Assembly: GCA_025917655.1 (NCBI GenBank) | Contig: CP084610.1 | Coordinates: 186,001 to 250,000, forward strand | Origin: Chlorella sorokiniana | Lineage: Eukaryota; Chlorophyta; Trebouxiophyceae; Chlorellales; Chlorellaceae | Direction: 5' to 3' | DNA length: 64,000 bases | Part shown: piece by piece, positions 56,713 to 64,000 of the stretch | Numbering within the stretch: position 1 is the first letter of the stretch | Layout: every line of letters starts with the position of its first letter | The notes under the pieces: generated by a model | Databases searched by the model: none | Told to the model about the DNA's origin: nothing | Seen by the model: only the letters and a program-made list of their open reading frames with translations | Made by a program: the position numbers and the translations under genes

Positions 56713-59014
56713 CTACCATGCACCCGCTGCATTGGCTGCTGGGTTCTCAAACAGCTTGTACCGCCACTCGGTCTCCAGCGCAAACGGTTCTGCAGGGGGC
56801 GGGGTGGAGTGGGGTGAGATAGGTGGGATGCCAGGGCGCCAGGTTAACGCGCGGGGCTGTATGTCCGGTGGGGCCCGGGGGCAGCGCGCATGCGTTGGTG
56901 CTGGAGGGAGGTGGCCAAACGCCGCAGACAGGCGGCCAGCGCAGGCGCACCGCTGATGGTGACGCCGTCCTTGGTGACGCGCGCCAGGGTGAACTTGTTG
57001 ATGCTGTTCTTGTCGCGGTAGTAGCACACCTGCGGCAAGACAGAATGGAGAGCAGGAGAGACACAAATCAGGCAGGCAGGTCGGGAAGCAAGTTGGAGGG
57101 CGCCTGCCCAGGAAGAGCTCTGCATGACAGGCTGCTCGAGGGCGTGACACTGCCGACGCCGCCGCCTGAGGCGCAAAAGACAGAAGGGCAGGAGCAAACA
57201 TCGGAACGAGCAAGCCACGTGTGTTGCCACCCACCTTGAGGCACTCATGCAGCAGCGCCACCGCCTCCTCCTCGCTCATGTCGGGCGGTGCTTCTCACGC
57301 ATCAGCGGCCGCGCCAGGTGGTTGCCAAAGCCTGCGCCAGGGCATCGCAGGGAAGCGGATCGGGCGCGGCGAGCGACGGCCGGTGCAGCGTCGCGCACTG
57401 AGAGGTCGGCATAAGCTCAAACCGCTCCGATTGCAGGCCTCACACCGACCAAACGCGGCCAGCCGGCTGCCAATCTGGTGGAAGCATGCTGTGGAGCTGG
57501 GGCAACCAGTGCAAGCGAAACTTGCACTGCACCAGCAGGCTCACCGGTGGCCACATGCACATCGGTGTAGTTGGTGCCAATCATGCCCACCGACCCCAGG
57601 AAGGGCTTGCCGCCATAGAAGCCGCCCACCACCAGGCTGTTCCACAGAGGGTCAAACCTGCGATGTGATGAAGCCGGGGGATAACGTGCGTATGGTGCGT
57701 GCGTGTGCAATGCAGGCGTGAGGTGTTCGGCGGGCTGTCTCAACCCTCCAGGGCACACGCGGCATGAGGCGGCGGTGGCAGGCCCGGCAAACCACAGTCC
57801 CTGATCGCAGACGGCGCGCAGCCCCTGTGGCCTGCCCTGCTGTTGCCACCCGCTTGGTGAACACCCGCTTGGTGAACCGCAAGGCGCTGCGGCTCACTTG
57901 TTGCGGCGGTTGTACAGCACGCGGCAGAGGTATGAGTGCACCTCTGCCGGCTTCAGGTGGTGCCCGTCGTCCATGCAGAAGTCGTCGTCGCTCAGCTCCT
58001 GGAGCAGCCTGCAAAGATGGGAAGGGGGAGCGGTGGGAGGAAGGGGACGGCCTGAGGCAGCCTGCAAAGGCGCGGAGAAGACTGACTGGCTGAGAGGGAA
58101 CAAGGGGCAGCCGAAAGTGAAAGTGAGGGCAACAGAGAAGCGAAAGCATGTAAGAGACACGTGAAAGAACCTTGGGGACAGAACAGGAGGCAGGCAAGGG
58201 TGCACGCGGCACAGCGGGGCGACAGAGCGACAGAGAGCGCCACTGATACAAGCGGGCGCACACCGGGCTTGGGGGCACAGCCCACCTCATGATGTACTGG
58301 AAGTCCGACAGCTCGCCGCCAGCACCCACCACACACACGTCGTTGACCTTGTACAGCCGCTCAAAGGATTTGTACCGCTTGGTGCTGCCATACGCACCTG
58401 CGTTTGCATGAGGGCAGGACGAGCTCGAGTGCCGTAAAGGGGAGAGGCAAGGTCACATATTGGGCAGCAGGAGCAGCAGCGGGGAGGCAAGCCGGGTTGT
58501 CCAAGGGAGCATGTGTCCGGCGCTGTCCGTATAGGCAGCGAGCGGGCGGTGTCCAGAGGGGCAGCAGGGGCTCTGCCCAGCGCAGCACGCGCGGCAGCAA
58601 CGAGACCAGGAGCGTCTGCTTTGAGCCTTTGAGCGGCGGCTGCCCACCTAGTGTGTCGCTTGCCAGCAGCACGCCGTCCTTGTAGGTGATGCCCAGCACG
58701 CTGGTGCCTGTCACGTATGGATACCTGCATTGCACGTGGCCAAGCAAGCAGCAGAGGAGTGAGGGATGCTTGCCAAGGCAGCGGCATCGGGAACGGCGCC
58801 CACACCCGCCCGCCGCTCACGTCGTGTGCTTGCGGGGCTGGCCGTTAGCCAGGGCCGCAGGGTCGACGGCGAATGCTTCAGCGCCGCACGTGGGCGCCTG
58901 GGGGCCGTGCCGGGTGTGCTGCTGCTCAAAGGCCAGGGGTGTGGGGTTGGCAAGGCTGGGCCCAGCGCAACCCGGCCCCAGCGCCGCGCTGTGCGACGTG
59001 GGCCTTGGCAACAT
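56713..59014 (-). CDS. PBG1: 20S proteasome subunit beta-4 (PSMB4/PBG1, non-catalytic)
   Basis: Structural subunit of the 20S core beta ring. The ATG at 59014 gives an exon of about 65 codons ending GQPRKHTT, which splices at phase 2 into YPYVTGTSVLGITYKDGVLL. Then follow ASDTLGAYGSTKRYKSFERL, YKVNDVCVVGAGGELSDFQY, LLQELSDDDFCMDDGHHLKP, EVHSYLCRVLYNRRNKFDPL, SLVVGGFYGGKPFLGSVGMI, NYTDVHVATGFGNHLARPLM and SEEEAVALLHECLKVCYYRD. The protein ends FALETEWRYKLFENPAANAA plus GAW. These lines are diagnostic for the beta-4 (PSMB4) subunit. The propeptide region is short and Pro/His-rich. No frame break is needed in the parts I joined. Confidence 0.93.
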
Positions 59015-60676
59015 TGATGTAACAGCTAACAGAGAGCAGAAGAGCTCCTCTGACGCTGCAAAGGCCTGACCAGCAGTCCCTGACGATCAAGGCTCTCGAT
59101 CACGGTGACACAGGCCGTCACAGTAGATTACAGCGAACGCTGACTTCCCCGAGCCCACCAGATCGGCCAAGGGAGGCGCCGCAGCGGAACCAAAGCACAG
59201 CAGGGGAATGCCAGCAGGGCCTGCCTCGGGCATGCCCCCGCCAAAACCTTAAAGCATTGCCGCGCACCCACCACGACATCGTGAGCACGCGATCAGCAGC
59301 AGTGAGTGCACAGCCCCGCAAGACCCCAAGAGCTCGGTGCCTGGAGCTTCCCGCAGGGCCCGGGCACGCACGCGGGCATTTACCAAGTCCAGGGCCTGTT
59401 ACATGGGCAGGGGACACAGGGGAGGCGGCCCCCCGCGGGGCGGCCAGGCAGGGGCGGCCGCAGGGCCGGCGGCGGTGGCGGCGCTCGGGGCCACGGCGGC
59501 AGCCGGCCGGGCCAGCCTTCGGCCACGATCCCGGCAGGCGAAGCGCTGCTGGTGGAGCTGCGAGCCAGCCCCGGGTTCCACGAAGCTTTGAAGGGGCGAG
59601 GTGGGGCCCCCTTGCTGCCGACGTCATTGTTGCATGAACTCCACTGGCCGCCTGTCTGCATCGGGGCTGTGCCAAATTTCCAGTTCATTGTGCCTCATCG
59701 GCGCGGCGCGCACTTCACTGCCCCATGCAGACTGCCCGGCACGTAGCCACGAGGCCTCCAGCGGCGCCACCCCCTGGGCACCAGCCAGCTGGAACTGGTG
59801 CGTGGCTGCGCCGCCCCTCGGCGGAATGTCCTGCTCCCGCCGCCGCTTGCGCTGCACGCTCATGGCCCCTTGCCAGCGCTCAGGCACATCGAGCGAAAGC
59901 TCCTCCCGTTGCTAAACTTTGCGTTTGAAAATTATCCTTTTAGTTTTGGACTTTGAGTTCCAGAAGTTTTGGAATTTTGATCGCTTCCGTGCATGACTAC
60001 ACACCTGCAGGCTGACTGGCGGGATCTCGGGGCCCTCGTCGGCTGGTTCAGGCGCGCCGCAGCGGCCGCCGCTGCAGCCTGCCCAGCGCCCGGACGCCCC
60101 TCGCTCCGCCGCCCGCCGCTGGCAGCCCTCGCTTGGCTCTGCAGCATGCGCTGTGGCTGCACATTATGGCGCTCGGCAGCTGCTGAGCTGTCAGTCATCC
60201 GCCACCATCGCCTGAAGGCCCCCTCCGCTGCTGGTGTTGTTTTCGGTGCAGGGACGGCATCGCCGCAGACCCGCTGGCGGAGCTCGCCTTCTCCCCCGCC
60301 TCACCAAGGCGGCGCGGGCCAGCGTGCACGGGCGAGTGGGCGGTCGGGGTGTATATGTGTGTTTGGGGGGATAATGGGCTGGAAGGACGGGGTGGGGGAG
60401 CGGGGGGCGCCGCAAGGGGCTGCATGCGGCGGCGCTCTTTCGGGATCATGGCGCCCGGCAGCGGCGCACCAACTGAAGGGCAGTGCGTTGCTCGAGTTTT
60501 TTTTTTTTGCTATGTACTGCAACGTTTGGCATGTGTCAACAAGGTCCCTCACTTCCTCCCGTTAAGAAGCTGGGCATCCACTCTGGGGCTTGCGAGTACC
60601 CGGACTGTGTCCAAGTGTGCACATCCCCCACCCCTCCTATCTCCCACCACCTACCGCCTGCCTGCCTGTTGTGCAG
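59015..60676. other. unresolved region before the ankyrin-repeat gene
   Basis: 1,662 nt upstream of both the proteasome gene (-) and the first clear ankyrin-gene exon (+). It must contain the proteasome promoter and probably 5' exons of the ankyrin gene. Coding-like scraps on the plus strand include GRGHRGGGPPRGGQ (about 59405), NFAFENYPFSFGL (ending about 59955) and GIAADPLAELAFSP (about 60258), but I could not link them by splice sites. A T-run lies at 60498-60509. Confidence 0.35.
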
Positions 60677-63600
60677 CACCGCCACCGCTGTGGGGCTGGG
60701 CGGCCTGGGCACCGCCAGCCGGGGGCTGGGCGAGGAGCGGCGGGTGGTGGTGATGGCGCGGGAGCGGGCCGAGAGGGCGTTGGTGGGTGCCGCGGCCGCG
60801 CGGCAGCCTCCAGCCGGTTGCTGCGCCGCGCTGCGCCAAGGATGCCCTTGGTCTGTGCCGCGCCAGCTGGGCAAGCAGGCTTCTCGGCTGCCTGCCAGGT
60901 GGCACGCCACCCCTCCCTGGCGCCCTCCTCAACAATGACAGGGCTGGGGCCTGGGGAGGGGTTGGGCCCCTCCTCTTCTGTGGCTTCTGCCGCTCAGGCG
61001 CCCGCCAGCCCGCCTGCCCCCTACTCTGGGTGTAGCCCCAGCTGGACGAGAAGCAGGACAAGAAGGCCTTTTGGGTCTGGCGCTGGGCGCTGCAGCGCGG
61101 CCTGCAGGTGGGCCTCTTACTGTCGTCGTAGCTGGCTCATCTGGGGCGGCACAGCGCAGAATGCAGCCACGTTTGCGATTCCGGCCTCCGTGGCAGCGGC
61201 CGGGAGCGGCGCGCTTGCCTCCCTGTTTTTTCTGGGGGTTCTGGGGGTGAAGAGCGGGGCTCTGTCGGACGTGGTTGCCGCTGTGCCCACAGCGCAGTGT
61301 GCGCCGCGCTCAATCGCGCTTTGGGATGCTCTCCTCCCTGCCCCCAGGTGTCTCGGGATGAAGTGGGGAGATGGTCCTCAGGACGCGTTGACCCCGAGCT
61401 GCAGGTGGGCACATGCTGTCCATCTTTCATGAACTTGTTCGCCTCGTTTGTGCCTGTCTCTGCATGCGCTCCCCTCGCTCGCCCTTGTGTGCGTGGAGAG
61501 GGCCCCACATGGCATTGCCCGCCTGTTGGGAGCCTTGCACCGCCGCCAAGCTGCAGACGCCGCCTGAGGCCCAACCCAAGCACACCAGCCATACCAGCCC
61601 GCTGGCGCGCCCCCCTTTCACACCCCCACCACCACCACCACACACGTTGTCTCACCGTAACCCCCACCCCACCCCACACACGCTCGTATTCTCCCTGCAG
61701 TCAATCTGGGACAAGGGTGCGGCGCAGCAGCGCGCCGTGCAGCAGCTGTGCGCCGCGGCCGCTGCCGGCGACGCGGCGGGCGCGGAGGCGGCGCTGGCGG
61801 CGGCGGCGCCGGGGCTGCTGGAGGAGCGCGTGTTTGATGTGGACACTGGTGGGTGCTGCGCCCTGTTTGTGTGTTGCACTTTCTTCTGCATCTTGGTGAA
61901 CCTCAAGATTCTCTGCCTTTCAGCCCCCTGAGATTCTCTGCCTTTCAGCCCGTTGGGTTCTGGTCTCCTCTTCAAACACGCAGCGCCCCCACAGCTCAGG
62001 CTGGCGTCTGTGTCTCTCCTCCTGCTGAGGCCTCTGTGCCGCTGCCGTCCCGCCTGTCCCGCTGCTGAGCAGGCGTGGCGCCGCTGCACGTTGCGGCGCG
62101 GGAGGGCCAGGCCGCCCTGCTGGAGCTGCTGCTGGCGCGGGAGCCGACCCGAACGCGCAGGACGGCCACGGCTGGACGGCGCTGCAGGTGGGCACCTGCT
62201 GCCCGCAGGACGCAGCTGGCTGCCATCCAGGGCTGGGCCGCAGCTGGCGGCGCGCCTCTGTGCGCTGCTGTTTGATGGCTGCCATGTAGGGCGACGCTGC
62301 TGCTGAGCTGCTGGTGAAGGGTTTGCGTATGGGTGTTTGGCTGGCAGAGCAGGCTGTGCTGGAGAGGTTGGCGCGGCAGCTGCTGGACTGGTGCAGCAGG
62401 GCAGGGCAGCTGCGCTGGTTGTGTGTGGGCGTTGCAGCTTTGGGAAACACGGGCGTGCTCTGTCACGCACACACACACCACCCACCGCCCAGCATCGTAC
62501 TCCCATCTGCTTCTCGCCGCCTCCGCCAACCCTGCTGTGATGCACGTGCGCAGGTCTCCCGCAAGTACGAGCAGAGCGACGCAGAGGGAGTGCTGCTGCG
62601 GGCGGGGCGCACGATCCGGGTGCGCCCTGCCGCTGCTCAGTGCAAGCGCACGCCTCGGTGCTTGCATTGGAAAACTTGAAGAACTGGGGGCGCGAGCTGC
62701 GCAGTTTTGATGCCGGCTCTGCTCTGCCTCCCTGCCTGGGAGGCCTGGCTTCTTTACACCCCCGCGTTGTTGGTAGAAGCCTCTTTTTGAGTGCCTCCCT
62801 GCTGGCGGGATGACCGACCTTCCTGGCCCCATGCTGCGCTGCGCTGCGCTGTGCTGCGCTGTGCAGACAAGGACCGGTCCATCCTCGAACGCCCCGCCCG
62901 CCTGCCCCGCGACGGCCCCGGCCTGCGCCCCCCGCACCCAACGGCGCCGCCGTTTCGCAGCCCGCGCCCTCGTCCGCGGCGGCGCCTGCCAACAGCGTCG
63001 CTGCGGCGGCGGCGCCGTCCAGCGAGCTAGACTCCAACGCCTCGGGTGGGTGCCTTCTGCAAACGCAGCCCATGATGTAACGGATGCTTGACTGGCCTTG
63101 CCCTAACGTGAAGGCAGCCTGCCGGCATCGCTGCCCGGCTGGCGCCTTAGCCAATCCATGAACAAGGCCCCAGCTCACTCCGGCCCCTTCCCTTGCCTGC
63201 CTGGCCCTCGTCGCCTGCCCTGCAGTGTGCGGTACGGAGCGGGACAAATCAGCCGGCGACATGGACAGCAACGCGGATGACTACACCGATCTTCAATACC
63301 AAAGCGGTACTGCCGGTGAGGAGCGCCTTTTGCAGCACTGCGCTGCCTGTGCACTGTCGGGGACGCTCGCCGGAACGGCGATGTGGCCCACAGCCCGTCC
63401 ATCCGCCGCTCATCTCTCCCAAAAGCAGCGCCACAAAATCAAGCCCATCGTTCGTCTCAGCGCTGCGATTGACACTGCGACTCTGCTGTTGGCTTCTTGC
63501 AGCGTTTGATTCGGTGGAGGAGGAGCAAGCGGGCGCTGCCGAGGAGGAAGGCGCCGCCGCTGCTTCATACGACGCCGCCCGGCATGAGGCGGCGGCGGCA

Positions 63601-64000
63601 GGCGCAGAGCAGGAGGGGGCTGCCGCTGCAAAAGGCAGCGACCAAAACGACGGCCCCGCCGTGTCAGCCGAGTCTGCCGCTGCTCAGGCTGAGGCTGTGG
63701 AGCTGGCACAGCATGCAGCCGCCGAGGCAGAGCGGCGGCGGCGGCCGAGGCGGAGGCGGAGGAAGCAGAGGAAGCAGATGAAGAGGAGGAGGAGGAGGAG
63801 GAAGCTGGGGAAACTGCCTCCGCTGCTGCAGAGACCGCCGCTGAGGAAGCCATAAGCGCTTTCGCGGCGGCGGCGGTGGCGGCGGCGGAGGCAGCCGAAG
63901 CCGCAGCGGAGGAAGCAGAGTCGCTGGGGGCACTGAGGGCGCGGCGCGGGCGGCCGCCTTCCGTCGCGAGGGCGAGGCGGCGGTGGCGGCGGCGGCGGCG
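60677..64000 (+). CDS. ankyrin-repeat protein with acidic Ala/Glu-rich C-terminal region (both ends incomplete)
   Basis: The true start is upstream and unresolved; the 3' end is beyond the window. Exons read: 60677-60782 (TAVGLGGLGTASRGLGEERR, VVVMARERAERAL), about 61036-61106 (LDEKQDKKAFWVWRWALQRG), 61348-61404, 61701-61849 (SIWDKGAAQQRAVQQLCAAA, APGLLEERVFDVDT), then an ankyrin unit GVAPLHVAAREGQAALLELL and ADPNAQDGHGWTALQ, and a second unit ending KYEQSDAEGVLLRAGRTIR. Both ankyrin signatures (PLHxAAxxG, GWTALQ) are clear. After a Pro/Ala linker and DSNADDYTDLQYQSG there is a long acidic coiled-coil-like tail (AEEEGAAAASYDAARHEAAA, EEADEEEEEEEEAGETASAA). Breaks of one base occur near 62130 and 63735. 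Partners and role are unknown. Confidence 0.7.

Noticed and set aside
59118-59675. 185-codon minus-strand frame upstream of the proteasome gene
   Set aside because: Begins without ATG, very Arg/Pro/Gly-rich, no domain; typical chance frame in GC-rich DNA.

Overview
The window looks like nuclear DNA of a green alga, most likely a GC-rich trebouxiophyte of the Chlorella/Micractinium type. The evidence is very high GC, genes split into many short exons by introns of about 100-400 nt (GT-AG, with several clear GC-AG introns), dinucleotide microsatellites in introns, TGTAA motifs downstream of stop codons (the green-algal poly(A) signal), and green-lineage genes such as CGL160 and a PpiC-rhodanese fusion. 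I recognise no tRNA, rRNA, CRISPR array, transposon or viral gene. The organism call is inference; no marker gene fixes the species.

Layout, left to right: the 3' end of a chloroplast-type parvulin/rhodanese protein (+); a SPEF1/CLAMP-like calponin-homology protein (-); CGL160, an ATP synthase assembly factor (+); ARF1 GTPase (-); two tandem paralogous single-pass surface proteins with an eight-cysteine ectodomain (+,+) that I cannot assign to a family; a hydroxyproline-rich secreted protein with a C-terminal VWD/root-cap-like domain (+); an AP2-domain factor (+); a ~10 kb SNF2 ATPase of the ERCC6L2/Switch 2 type (-); DNA primase large subunit PRIM2 (+); an aromatic amino-acid permease-like carrier (-); SAP18 (+); a conserved WD40 protein (-); signal peptide peptidase (+); a small possibly lumenal protein (-); proteasome subunit beta-4 (-); and the 5' part of an ankyrin-repeat protein with an acidic Ala/Glu tail running off the right edge (+).

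Most genes are housekeeping genes in alternating divergent and convergent pairs. Five divergent gaps of about 290-840 bp probably hold promoters for both neighbours. The accessory-looking part is 9.2-20 kb, where three consecutive genes code for secreted or surface proteins; the tandem pair there is the best candidate for something undescribed.

Reading frames break by one nucleotide inside nearly every conserved gene, even in ARF1 and SAP18, so the consensus probably carries scattered indel errors. CDS spans below run from start codon to stop codon across introns. Exon edges are given where splice sites were read directly. Where a frame break is noted, the product was followed across it by family resemblance.
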